From Roseiarcus sp963770035 (GTDB lineage Bacteria > Pseudomonadota > Alphaproteobacteria > Rhizobiales > Beijerinckiaceae): DNA of 64,000 bases. How positions within the stretch are numbered: the first letter of the stretch is position 1; each line of letters opens with the position of its first letter. The DNA lies in contig CAVYON010000056.1 of the NCBI GenBank assembly GCA_963770035.1, positions 62,001-126,000 on the forward strand. Reading direction: 5' to 3'. The notes under the pieces are model-generated. The model was given only the letters and a program-made list of their open reading frames with translations, had not been told where the DNA came from and did not search any database. This document shows positions 37,362 through 45,542 of the stretch, in pieces. Position numbers and translations under genes: made by a program.

Positions 37362-37574
37362 AAACGCTCATCGGCGCGGCATTGGTCAAGCCGGGAAGCG
37401 TCCTTTCCGCCCAAATGCATTAGTCTCGGTCCCCGCACCCTCTTGATTGGATGACCTGATGCGGTTCTCCCGTTCCGAATTCGTCTGCGGCGGCATGGCG
37501 CGGGCGGGCCTCGGTCCGTCGTGGCGGGCGCCGTTCGCCGACAATTTCGGTTCGCGCAAGGCGCGAGCCCGCGC

Positions 37575-37985
37575 ATGACCTATGACCGCTCCGCCGTCAT
37601 GCGAGCGGTAAGATCGCGCGACACCGGCGCCGAGCGGGCGGTGCGGGCGATCTTGCGCCCGCTGGCGCCCGGCTACCGGCTGAACCGCGCCGATCTGCCG
37701 GGCAAGCCCGACATCGTCTACGGACGCCGCAAGCTCGCGATCTTCGTGCACGGCTGCTTCTGGCATGGGCACGGCTGCCCGCGTGGCAGCCGGATGCCGA
37801 AGACCAACGCCGACTACTGGCGGGCCAAGATCGCCCGCAACCGCGCGCGGGACGAGAGGAGCCTGGCCGCCCTCGCCGCGCTGGGCTGGCAGACGCTGGT
37901 CGTCTACGAGTGCGAGCTCAGGGAACCTGCGCGGCTCAGGGATCGGCTCGAGGAGGCGCTGCGGACGCGGGCGGTTGGCGCCTGA
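37575..37985 (+). CDS. vsr: Very short patch repair endonuclease (Vsr)
   Basis: 136 aa from ATG 37575. The start at 37521 would add an unrelated leader. The core motifs of Vsr nicking enzymes are all present: MRAVRSRDTGAERAVR, GYRLNRADLPGKPDIVYG with the catalytic Asp, and KLAIFVHGCFWHGHGC with the metal and zinc ligands. Vsr nicks 5' of T in T:G mismatches arising from deaminated 5-methylcytosine. It normally sits beside its cytosine methyltransferase (dcm); none is found nearby, so it is an orphan, possibly horizontally spread. Confidence 0.93.
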   Translation: MTYDRSAVMRAVRSRDTGAERAVRAILRPLAPGYRLNRADLPGKPDIVYGRRKLAIFVHGCFWHGHGCPRGSRMPKTNADYWRAKIARNRARDERSLAALAALGWQTLVVYECELREPARLRDRLEEALRTRAVGA

Positions 37986-38357
37986 TAGCAGGCCGCTTTT
38001 TTGCCCCGCGGGCGGCGCGCCGATCCGAAAAGCCACGCAATGTCATGGCGTTGCAAGCCATGCAACCCGCAGGTTGCGTGCTTGAGCGGGCGCGGAGCAG
38101 GCCACTTAACAGGACCGGAACAGCGGTCAAACGGCCTTCTATCAGGGTCAAAACCGGTAAAACAGGCGGCCGTGACGGGACGTAAGATCGGCCGCGGCTA
38201 GGTTGTAGGGTCCGGCCCGCATTCCCATCCCCCGCGTGTGGAAGGCAGCGCAGCGGTCGGATCCCGGCGCCGCGCGATTTGTCCAAGATCGTCCGGCTCT
38301 GGCGCGCATCCTAAAGGGACCCCAGAGCCCCGGTCCGCTGCGCCATTCGCTGCGCGG
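37986..38357. other. Intergenic region, no supported gene
   Basis: About 370 bp between convergent vsr and the TetR gene. Open frames on both strands lack family resemblance. A small ACGGGAC / GTCCCGT stem spans the TetR stop codon near 38361-38380. No other structure was recognised. Confidence 0.45.
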
Positions 38358-39002
38358 CTAACGGGACTCCTTCGTCCCGTAAGCCTTCAGGAACACGTCC
38401 ACCCCTGCGACGACCGCCGCCTCGATCTCCTCGTGCGTAATCCGGTCGACGACGCCGAACAGGATCCGCTTGTAGACATAGCTCTGGCACAGGTCGACGA
38501 ATTGCCAGGCGGCGCGCTCCGGATCGGCAACCTTGAGGGCGCCGGTCTTTTCCAGCGCGGCCAGTTCGCCGGCGAGGCGGGTCGCGCCAAACAGGGGTCC
38601 CGCCTCGTAAAAGGCGACCCCGATCTTGGGGAACTTCTCTGTCGCCGCGACCACGACCCGAGCCAGCGCCAGCACGTTCGGTTCGGCCATGCGGGCAATG
38701 AGCCGGACACCAAAATCGGTCAGCATGTCGCGGACGTCGCCTTCGCGTCGAAACGTGCACAGCCGCTCGGCGGCGAGCGCGAATTCCGCGCGGATGATCG
38801 CGTCGAACAGGTCGTCCTTGGACGCGAAATACGAGTAGAGCGTGCCCTTCGACACGCCGGCCGAGCGGGCGATATCGTTCATGCTCGCGCCGTCAAAACC
38901 GGCGGCCAGGAACACCGAGCGCGCGCCGTCCATGATCTGGCGCAATTTGGCGCCGCCGTCGTGGCGTCGGCTGTCGTCGTGGTGAAGGATTTGCGCGTCC
39001 AT
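38358..39002 (-). CDS. TetR/AcrR family regulator of the adjacent efflux pump
   Basis: A 214-aa protein with an N-terminal helix-turn-helix GASMNDIARSAGVSKGTLYSYFASKDDLFDAI at ~36-66 and a helical ligand-binding domain (TetR_C type) after it. It is transcribed divergently from the EmrA-EmrB genes, with two near-identical GACCGAACCGTTC palindromes between. It is very probably their repressor, released by an efflux substrate. Confidence 0.92.
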   Translation of the reverse strand: MDAQILHHDDSRRHDGGAKLRQIMDGARSVFLAAGFDGASMNDIARSAGVSKGTLYSYFASKDDLFDAIIRAEFALAAERLCTFRREGDVRDMLTDFGVRLIARMAEPNVLALARVVVAATEKFPKIGVAFYEAGPLFGATRLAGELAALEKTGALKVADPERAAWQFVDLCQSYVYKRILFGVVDRITHEEIEAAVVAGVDVFLKAYGTKESR

Positions 39003-39035
39003 GCCGTGAACCAGACCCGTCTGACTTGGAACTCC

Positions 39036-39053
39036 GACCGAACCGTTCAGTTC
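39036..39053. promoter_or_regulatory. TetR-type operator, copy 1
   Basis: GACCGAACCGTTCAGTTC is a slightly degenerate copy of the palindrome at 39102-39118. It starts 34 bp upstream of the TetR-gene start, well placed for autorepression. Confidence 0.65.
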
Positions 39054-39101
39054 GATTTTTTCTTGCGATAGCCTTCGGATTGGGCTATGTCAACAGAAAA
39101 T

Positions 39102-39118
39102 GACCGAACCGTTCGGTC
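39102..39118. promoter_or_regulatory. TetR-type operator, copy 2 (perfect palindrome)
   Basis: GACCGAACCGTTCGGTC has perfect 8-bp arms. It lies 22 bp upstream of the preferred emrA start (39141) and downstream of a possible -35/-10 pair (TTGCGA at 39063, then TATGTC after 17 bp). Because it falls inside the longer frame starting at 39087, it argues for the shorter ATG 39141 start. Confidence 0.75.
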
Positions 39119-39140
39119 TGGCATTTTAGGGAATGGTTCC

Positions 39141-40469
39141 ATGGCCGACAGTCCCGCCGTAGCGGACGAGAAACCCGGCGCCGTTTCTGCGCCCGCCGCC
39201 CCATCGCGCGCCGTCGCGACGACGGCGTCTTCGGGCGTTCCGGCGATCGCGCCGGGCTCCGGGGTTCCGGGCGCCCCGAGATCCGCCGGAGGCGCGCCCG
39301 CCGGGATGACCGCGCCGAAGCGACCTGGCCGCCTGCGCCGCTTTGTTCTCCCGGTCGTCGCGCTCGCCGCCGTCGGCTACGCCGGCAAGCTCGCCTACGA
39401 TTATTTCGTCGAGGGACGATTTCTCGTCAGCACCGACGACGCGTATGTCGGCGCGAACACCGCCATTATCGCGGCCAAGGCGTCTGGGCACCTCCTGCAG
39501 GTGCCGGTCGTCGACAACCAGACCGTGCGCCAGGGCGACCTGCTAGCCCTGATCGACGACGGCGACTATCGGATCGCGGTCGACGCCGCGCAGGCGAAGG
39601 TCGACACGCAGGATGCGACCATCGCCCGGTTCGGCCGGCAGATCGACGCTCAGGGCGCCGTCATCGAGCAGGCTGCATCCCAGGTCGACGCCACGCGGGC
39701 GCAATTGCGCGCCGCGGACGCCGACGTCGAGCGCGCGGCGCTCGAATACGACCGCTCCTACAAGCTCGCGCAGACCAATTTCGGCTCCCAGCAGCGGCTG
39801 GAACAGGCCACCGCCGATCGTGACCGCACCGCCGCGGCGGTCGCCGCCGCCAAGGCGAGCGCCGCTTCGGCCGTCGCCGCGCTCGAGGGCGCGAAGGCCA
39901 ATCTCGATGTCCTCAAGGCGCAGCGCAACGAGGCCTCCCGCCAGCGTGACGAACTGATGACCGCGCTGGCCAAGGCCAAGCGCGATCTTGGCTTCACCCG
40001 GGTCGTGGCGCCGTTCGACGGCGTCGTCGGCAACAAGGCTGCAGAGCTGGGGAACCTGGTGGCGCCGGGAACGCGCCTGATGGCGCTGGTGCCGCTCGCC
40101 GCGTCCTATGTCGACGCCAACTACAAGGAAACCCAGCTTGGGGGCATCAAGCCGGGACAGAAGGCTGACGTCTCCATCGACGCGCTCGATGGCCGGACGA
40201 TCGAGGGCGTCGTCTCGTCGATCTCGCCGGCCTCGGGGTCGGAGTTCTCGCTGCTGCCGCCCGACAACGCCACCGGCAACTTCACCAAGGTCGTGCAGCG
40301 GGTCGCGGTGCGCATCACCTTCCCCGAGGAGGTTTTGAAGACGGTTCCCCTTCGGCCCGGTCTGTCGGTCGTCGCCACGGTCCACACGCGCGACCCGGAC
40401 GAGCCAAAGCCGACGCTGCTCGGCGCACTCGGCCTCGAGCAGGCCGTCAGCAAAACCGCCAAGCCGTGA
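39141..40469 (+). CDS. emrA: HlyD/EmrA family efflux periplasmic adaptor
   Basis: About 442 aa from ATG 39141. A Pro/Ala-rich cytoplasmic leader precedes one membrane span (LRRFVLPVVALAAVGYAGKL). The biotinyl-lipoyl half-motif FLVSTDDAYVGANTAII follows, then a long alpha-helical coiled hairpin (QVDATRAQLRAADADVE ... ALEGAKANLDVLKAQRNEAS) and the second half DLGFTRVVAPFDGVVGNKAAELGNLVAPG. It links an inner-membrane DHA2 pump to an outer-membrane channel. It overlaps emrB by 4 bp. The longer frame from 39087 would contain the operator and is rejected. Confidence 0.9.
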   Translation: MADSPAVADEKPGAVSAPAAPSRAVATTASSGVPAIAPGSGVPGAPRSAGGAPAGMTAPKRPGRLRRFVLPVVALAAVGYAGKLAYDYFVEGRFLVSTDDAYVGANTAIIAAKASGHLLQVPVVDNQTVRQGDLLALIDDGDYRIAVDAAQAKVDTQDATIARFGRQIDAQGAVIEQAASQVDATRAQLRAADADVERAALEYDRSYKLAQTNFGSQQRLEQATADRDRTAAAVAAAKASAASAVAALEGAKANLDVLKAQRNEASRQRDELMTALAKAKRDLGFTRVVAPFDGVVGNKAAELGNLVAPGTRLMALVPLAASYVDANYKETQLGGIKPGQKADVSIDALDGRTIEGVVSSISPASGSEFSLLPPDNATGNFTKVVQRVAVRITFPEEVLKTVPLRPGLSVVATVHTRDPDEPKPTLLGALGLEQAVSKTAKP

Positions 40470-42082
40470 GCGACGCCGCCGCGCTGCCGTCGCAGGGCGC
40501 GCTAGCCGCTCCCTCGCGTCCGATCGCGCCGCCGGGCGCCGCCGAGGCCCACTTCAGCGCCAAGCAACTCGCCGCCTTCATCTTCATGGTGTTCGGGATG
40601 TTCATGGCCATCCTGGACATCCAGATCGTCTCGGCGTCGCTGTCACAAATCCAGGCGGGCCTGTCGGCCTCGTCCGACGAGATCACCTGGGTCCAGACAA
40701 GCTACCTGATCGCCGAAGTGGTGATGATCCCGCTCTCCGGCTTCCTGTCGCGGGTGGTCTCGACGCGGGTCATCTTCACCATCTCGGCCGGCGGCTTCAC
40801 GCTGATGAGCTTCATGTGCGCCCAGTCCAACACGATCCAGGAAATGATCGTCTGGCGCGCTCTGCAGGGGTTCATCGGCGGCGGCATGATCCCGACGGTG
40901 TTCGCCTCGGCCTTCACCATTTTCCCGCGCTCGAAACAGCCGATGATCGGGCCGATCATCGGCCTCGTCGCGACGCTCGCCCCGACCATCGGGCCGACGG
41001 TCGGCGGCTATCTCACCGACTGGTTTTCCTGGCACTGGCTGTTTTACGTCAACCTCGTCCCCGGCGTCATCGTGACGGTGGCCGCGTGGCTCCTGATCGA
41101 CTTCGACGAGCCGGACTGGTCGCTGCTCACCCATTTCGACTATTTCGGCCTGCTCACGATGGCGGGCTTTCTCGGCGCGCTCGAATACGCGCTCGAGGAG
41201 GGTCCGTCGAAGGACTGGTTCGAAAGCGTCCCGGTGACGGCGGCGATCGTGATTTCGGCGGCGAGCGCGGTCCTGTTCTTCTGGCGGATGTTTACCGCCA
41301 GGCAACCGATCGTCGACCTGACCGCCTTTCGCGATCGGAATTTCTGGACCGGCACGATGTTCGGCTTCGTGCTCGGCATCGGCCTCTACGGCCTGACCTA
41401 CATCTATCCGGTCTATCTCGCGGCTGTGCGCGGCTATTCCTCGCTGATGATCGGCAAGACGATGTTCGTCACCGGCGTCGCCATGTTCCTGACCGCGCCC
41501 TTCGCCGGGCGGTTGATGACCAAGGTCGACGCCCGCGTGATGATCGCGACCGGCTTCATTCTCTTCGCCATCGGCACCTACCAGGCGTCGTTCGTCACGG
41601 TCGACTGGGACTTCTATGAACTCTTGTGGCCGCAGATCTTTCGCGGAGTCGGCCTGATGCTGTCGATGGTCCCGATCAATTTCCTGGCGCTCGGCACCTT
41701 GCCGCCGCAAAAGATCAAGAACGCCTCCGGCCTCTACAATCTGATGCGCAATCTCGGCGGCGCGGTCGGCCTCGCGCTGATCAACACCATGCTCGACAAG
41801 CGCATGGACCTGCACCTCGAGCGGTTGCGCGAATCCGTGACCTGGGGGCGGGTCGTCGCCGACGAGCGGCTCGCCGCAATGGCTGCGGCGCTCGCCGATC
41901 GCGGTTCGGACGCGGCGCTCGCGGCGACGAAGCAACTCGCGCTCATGGTGCGCCGACAGGCGGAGGTCCTCGCCCTGGCCGACGTCTTTCTTGCGCTCAC
42001 CGTGATTTTTCTCGCCTGCATGACCCTCGCCGCCCTGATGCACAAGCCCGTCGCCATGGGCGGGGGCGGCGGCGGGCATTAG
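40466..42082 (+). CDS. emrB: DHA2 family MFS multidrug efflux permease (EmrB/QacA-like)
   Basis: A 538-aa, 14-helix transporter starting GTGAGCGAC (overlapping emrA). It has the motif IFMVFGMFMAILDIQIVSASL in helix 1, VTWVQTSYLIAEVV-like helix 2, GPTVGGYLTDWFSWHWLFYVN (motif C and the characteristic inter-helix block) and a normal C-terminal half. It pumps hydrophobic drugs or aromatic acids out using proton motive force together with the adaptor upstream. It is regulated with emrA by the divergent TetR protein. Confidence 0.92.
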   Translation: MSDAAALPSQGALAAPSRPIAPPGAAEAHFSAKQLAAFIFMVFGMFMAILDIQIVSASLSQIQAGLSASSDEITWVQTSYLIAEVVMIPLSGFLSRVVSTRVIFTISAGGFTLMSFMCAQSNTIQEMIVWRALQGFIGGGMIPTVFASAFTIFPRSKQPMIGPIIGLVATLAPTIGPTVGGYLTDWFSWHWLFYVNLVPGVIVTVAAWLLIDFDEPDWSLLTHFDYFGLLTMAGFLGALEYALEEGPSKDWFESVPVTAAIVISAASAVLFFWRMFTARQPIVDLTAFRDRNFWTGTMFGFVLGIGLYGLTYIYPVYLAAVRGYSSLMIGKTMFVTGVAMFLTAPFAGRLMTKVDARVMIATGFILFAIGTYQASFVTVDWDFYELLWPQIFRGVGLMLSMVPINFLALGTLPPQKIKNASGLYNLMRNLGGAVGLALINTMLDKRMDLHLERLRESVTWGRVVADERLAAMAAALADRGSDAALAATKQLALMVRRQAEVLALADVFLALTVIFLACMTLAALMHKPVAMGGGGGGH

Positions 42083-42711
42083 GCGCGGGCCGACGCCGGG
42101 GAACCGGGTTCCCGGCCAGCAAGGTATTTTCCCGTGACCAGTTAACGCGGTTATCCACTCCATATACGGATGCCGGAACCATTCTTCCTGCCGCGCCCAG
42201 CGCCCCTCCCCGCATCCGCTTCTCGCTTACCCCCCACGCGCGCCGCGATCTCCGCACCCGAAACGCCGCGATTGAGTTCGTCGACGATCAACTGGCCCGC
42301 CTCCGCTGGCGTATCGCAGGGGGCTTGCCGGCAAGGCGGCCTCGAGACGCTTGAACATGCGATGCGCTCTACTTCTGACTATCACAATGGCGGAAACTCA
42401 AATTCGCTAAGCAAGAAATTATAGCATCGCCTCCGGTGCAATCGTGCGACGACCTCTGGGGTAACCAGGGGGTCGTCGCACGATGTCACGACGTTGTTCA
42501 GGCGCCGACCGGCTGGAGACGCCCCAACGTCCAGATGACCCTGAACGGCATGGCGGCCTGCTGAAATGGCGTCTGGACGAAAGCGTCGGGCGGCTCTTTC
42601 CCGGGACCTCGTCTGCCCGGTTTCGGTCCGCGGGAGGCGGAGCCGCTTCGCGAATAAAAATCGCGCCGGCGTGTTTCTGAGGTTCCACGCTCAAGCGGGA
42701 AAGGAACCTCG
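42083..42711. other. Intergenic region with structured DNA
   Basis: About 630 bp without a supported gene. A GC-rich imperfect palindrome around 42096-42117 just after the emrB stop could serve as a terminator. The 14-bp hairpin at 42441-42484 is listed separately. A weaker 8-bp inverted repeat (CGTCCAGA / TCTGGACG) flanks about 42527-42580. No transposase fragment was recognised. Confidence 0.5.
42441..42484. repeat. Perfect 14-bp inverted repeat with internal stem
   Basis: ATCGTGCGACGACC (42441-42454) pairs perfectly with GGTCGTCGCACGAT (42471-42484). The 16-nt loop itself contains CTGG...CCAG, so the whole folds as a long nested hairpin. It lies in non-coding DNA 230 bp before the TPR gene and has no T-tract after it. 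Confidence 0.65.
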
Positions 42712-43491
42712 ATGAATGTTTCCCTGGAGTTGTTGCGCGGAACCGCCGGCAAATTGGCGCCCGCGCTGTCATGCGGAGTTCTTGTTCTCGGCCTTGCGCT
42801 CGCGGCGCCGGCCGCCTTTGCGGCAGGAGCGGGCAGCGGGGGCGGCGGAGCCGGAGGGGGTGGAGGCGGCGCGGGCGCTGGCGGTGGAGGCGCAGGAGCA
42901 GGGGGCGGTGGAGCCGGAGCAGGGGGCGGCGGAGCCGGAGCGGGGGGAGGCGGCGCGGGGGCAGGCGGTGGCGGAGCGGGAGGCGGCGGAGGAGGCGGCG
43001 GCGGGGGCGCGATTCACCGCTCCGAAGCAGCGCCGTACCGGGCCCAGGCGCCGGACGACCTCACCACATGCGCTCCCGGTCAAGTCTGGGACCGCAAGCA
43101 TCATCGTTGCCTTCGGCGCAGCAGCGGAATCCTTCCGGATTCGGAGCTCACCGAATACGCCTATGCGTTGGCGAAGGCCGACCGCTTCCAGGAGGCGATC
43201 GACGTCCTCGACATGCTCGACAATCCTGACACGCCGCGCGCCCTCAACTATCGCGGCTACGCAACACGCAAGCTCGGCCGCACCGACGAGGGGATCGGCT
43301 ACTATCTCAAGTCCGTGGCGCTCGATCCGGTCTATCCCCAGGTGCGCGAATACCTGGGCGAGGCCTATGTAATCGAGGGCAAGTTCGATCTCGCCAAGGA
43401 TCAACTGGCGACGATCGGAAGGATTTGCGGCACGCAGTGCGAATATTACGGCGAGCTCGCCAAAGCGCTCGCCGACGTGCACGCCCTCTGA
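42712..43491 (+). CDS. Exported TPR protein with long glycine-rich linker
   Basis: A 259-aa protein. Its signal peptide MNVSLELLRG ... LVLGLALAAPAAFAAG is followed by a ~65-residue low-complexity run of GGGGAGAG-type repeats. A Cys-containing segment (TTCAPGQVWDRKHHRCLRR) comes next, then tetratricopeptide-like helices (YAYALAKADRFQEAIDVLDML ... RALNYRGYATRKLGRTDEGI ... EYLGEAYVIEGKFDLAKDQL). It acts in the periplasm or at the cell surface, probably as a protein-interaction scaffold. The ribosome site AGGAAC precedes ATG 42712. The DNA behind the Gly run is a minisatellite and may vary in length between strains. Confidence 0.8.
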   Translation: MNVSLELLRGTAGKLAPALSCGVLVLGLALAAPAAFAAGAGSGGGGAGGGGGGAGAGGGGAGAGGGGAGAGGGGAGAGGGGAGAGGGGAGGGGGGGGGGAIHRSEAAPYRAQAPDDLTTCAPGQVWDRKHHRCLRRSSGILPDSELTEYAYALAKADRFQEAIDVLDMLDNPDTPRALNYRGYATRKLGRTDEGIGYYLKSVALDPVYPQVREYLGEAYVIEGKFDLAKDQLATIGRICGTQCEYYGELAKALADVHAL

Positions 43492-43566
43492 TCCGCCTTA
43501 CGCCAACGGCTGCGCGGACGGCGGAGAGATCAGCCGTCCGCGTGGGTCCCACGAAGGAACTGTCCC

Positions 43567-44022
43567 ATGTCGAGCGTTCGATCGTCTCCGGCCCGAGGCG
43601 AAGACCGCGCGGTCGCTTTCGACTCCGACCTCGCGTTCCTGCGCCGCTTCGCCGGCCCCATGGTTCTCCTGTCGCGCGCGATGATGGCCGCCATCTTCGT
43701 CGCCGAAGGGGTCGGCAAGATCACGAGTTACGCCGGGGTTGCGGCGTACATGCGCGAGCACGGAGTCGCCCCGGCGTTCCTGCCGCTGGTCATTCTGACC
43801 GAACTCGGCGGCGGGCTGCTGGTTCTCGTCGGCTTCAAGACGCGCTGGGCGGCGGTCGCGCTCGCCGGCTTCTGCCTCTTGACGGCGGTCGTCTTCCATC
43901 TCGCCGCGGGCGAGACGATCGAGTTCCAGAAGAACCTCGCCATGGCGGGAGGATTTCTGCTCCTCGCCGTGTTCGGGCCCGGCGCGTGGTCGATCGATGG
44001 GCGGCTCGGACGCGCTGAATGA
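43567..44022 (+). CDS. DoxX family membrane protein
   Basis: A 151-aa protein with four hydrophobic helices. It has the DoxX signature LLSRAMMAAIFVAEGVGKI near residue 40, then EHGVAPAFLPLVILTELGGGLLVLVGFKTRWAA and a C-terminal EFQKNLAMAGGFLLL. DoxX-like proteins are small membrane subunits linked to quinone or thiosulfate-related redox enzymes or oxidative stress. The stop overlaps the start of the c-heme protein gene (44019-44022), so the two are translationally coupled, which suggests a redox partnership. Confidence 0.88.
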   Translation: MSSVRSSPARGEDRAVAFDSDLAFLRRFAGPMVLLSRAMMAAIFVAEGVGKITSYAGVAAYMREHGVAPAFLPLVILTELGGGLLVLVGFKTRWAAVALAGFCLLTAVVFHLAAGETIEFQKNLAMAGGFLLLAVFGPGAWSIDGRLGRAE

Positions 44023-45389
44023 GGGGTAATGCATTGGGTTCATCGCGAACGCGAGCATGTATTCTCGCCACGCTCCTCGCCTCAGCGAGATTCTTCACGC
44101 CGACCGCGTCCGTATCGGGGGACCTCGTGCCGATTGTCTCGCCAGACCGCATGGAGGACGCGCAAACCAACTCGCGCGACGTCCTCGCCAGCTTTGCCTG
44201 GCGCGCCTTCATCGCGCTCAACTGGCCTTCGCTGACCGACGAACGCGGACGTGGCGAACCGGATCGCGAAATGCAGTTCGGCGCTCCGGGCAAACGCGTA
44301 TGGGAGACGTTCAAGTCCGACGCCGAGCTTTTTGAGGTCGATGACGACGGCCGGCTGGTCGCGCCCACGCCCTGGCCGAGCGCCGCCGGGCGGAATCCAT
44401 GCGGCCCTGGCGTCGACAGTCGTCAAAAGACGATTGCCTCGTTTGCGCCGTTCGCCGACTTCAATCAGCCGAGCTTCGCCGTCGGCGAGCCGGCCAACCC
44501 GCTCGTGGCGCAGAACGGCGCCTACACCCGCTACGAAATCCATTTCAACGCGCCCGAATACATCGCGTTCGCAGCCAATGGCTGGAGCCGCGGGCTCAAC
44601 CTCCCCGATGCAGGCCATCCGGCGCGCTTTCCAGTCGGTTCGATCGCGGTCAAGGCGGCCTGGCGGCCGCTGACCGCCGCCGATTCGCCAGTCTCGCGAG
44701 CGCGGGCCTATGTCGAACGCGCGGAGATCGTCGACGTCGGCAAGACCCTCGCCTCCGGTCATGTCGTCTGCTCGGAAAACGACGTAGCGCTGGTCGGACT
44801 GCATATCGCGATCAAGACCGCGGATCGGCCGCAATGGATCTGGAGCACATTCGAGCAGGTCGACAACGTCCCGCCGGCCGGATCTGGCGAACCCGACGCG
44901 CGCGAGGCGGGGGTCCCCTATTCCTACTATGACCCTTCGAAGCCAAAGCGCCTCTGGCCTCCATACGGAACGGCTGGAGCCCTGCCCGTCGACTGGACGA
45001 ACCCGCCGAAGCTCAATCCCGTTCCGATGCAGGTCATGCGCCGTCATCCCATCGACCCAACGATCATGGCCGTGAATCGCGCCTACTGGAGCGCAGCGGG
45101 GGTCAAGGGAACGGTGTGGGAGCATTACATGCTGGTCGCGGTTCAGTGGCCGACGAGCCACGAACCGCCAACGCCATCCAACGACGGCCGCTATTTTCCT
45201 GGCGGGCCGGACGGCGGCGGGGCGCGCGACGAGTCCTACAAGTCGACCGCGGCGCCGGAGGAGAACCTGACCAACGCGACGATGGAGACCTATCTGCAGG
45301 ATCGGCCGTCGAGTTGCATGGCCTGCCATCAGGCCGTCTCCAACGCCCGCGGCGACGATTTTGTCGGCATCCTCGCCGGAATCCGATAG
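44019..45389 (+). CDS. Exported protein with single C-terminal c-type heme motif
   Basis: A 456-aa protein. A signal-like leader (RACILATLLASARFF) opens it. A large central region follows (ASFAWRAFIALNWPSL, FNAPEYIAFAANGWSRGL, SIAVKAAWRPLT, VALVGLHIAIKT). Near the end RPSSCMACHQAVS supplies one CxxCH heme-binding site. I recognise this layout from uncharacterised cytochrome-c-like proteins of Proteobacteria but cannot name a reaction. Coupled to DoxX by a 4-bp overlap, it may be a periplasmic redox protein. It is intact. Confidence 0.75.
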   Translation: MRGNALGSSRTRACILATLLASARFFTPTASVSGDLVPIVSPDRMEDAQTNSRDVLASFAWRAFIALNWPSLTDERGRGEPDREMQFGAPGKRVWETFKSDAELFEVDDDGRLVAPTPWPSAAGRNPCGPGVDSRQKTIASFAPFADFNQPSFAVGEPANPLVAQNGAYTRYEIHFNAPEYIAFAANGWSRGLNLPDAGHPARFPVGSIAVKAAWRPLTAADSPVSRARAYVERAEIVDVGKTLASGHVVCSENDVALVGLHIAIKTADRPQWIWSTFEQVDNVPPAGSGEPDAREAGVPYSYYDPSKPKRLWPPYGTAGALPVDWTNPPKLNPVPMQVMRRHPIDPTIMAVNRAYWSAAGVKGTVWEHYMLVAVQWPTSHEPPTPSNDGRYFPGGPDGGGARDESYKSTAAPEENLTNATMETYLQDRPSSCMACHQAVSNARGDDFVGILAGIR

Positions 45390-45542
45390 CCGGAGAAGGT
45401 TTCGGCGGGATAGGTCGCGGGCGACGCCGGCCGTGGTTGAAGATTTCGCGAGCCGAGGCGACTTTCCAGTGAATACGGGACGCGCACGACGTGTTCTTCC
45501 GCTGCGCCGGAGTACGCCGACGCATGCACCCAGGAGAACGCC

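Noticed and set aside
40643..42163. A 506-codon minus-strand open frame
   Set aside because: It is antisense to emrB, with a His/Asp/Arg-rich composition typical of shadow frames.
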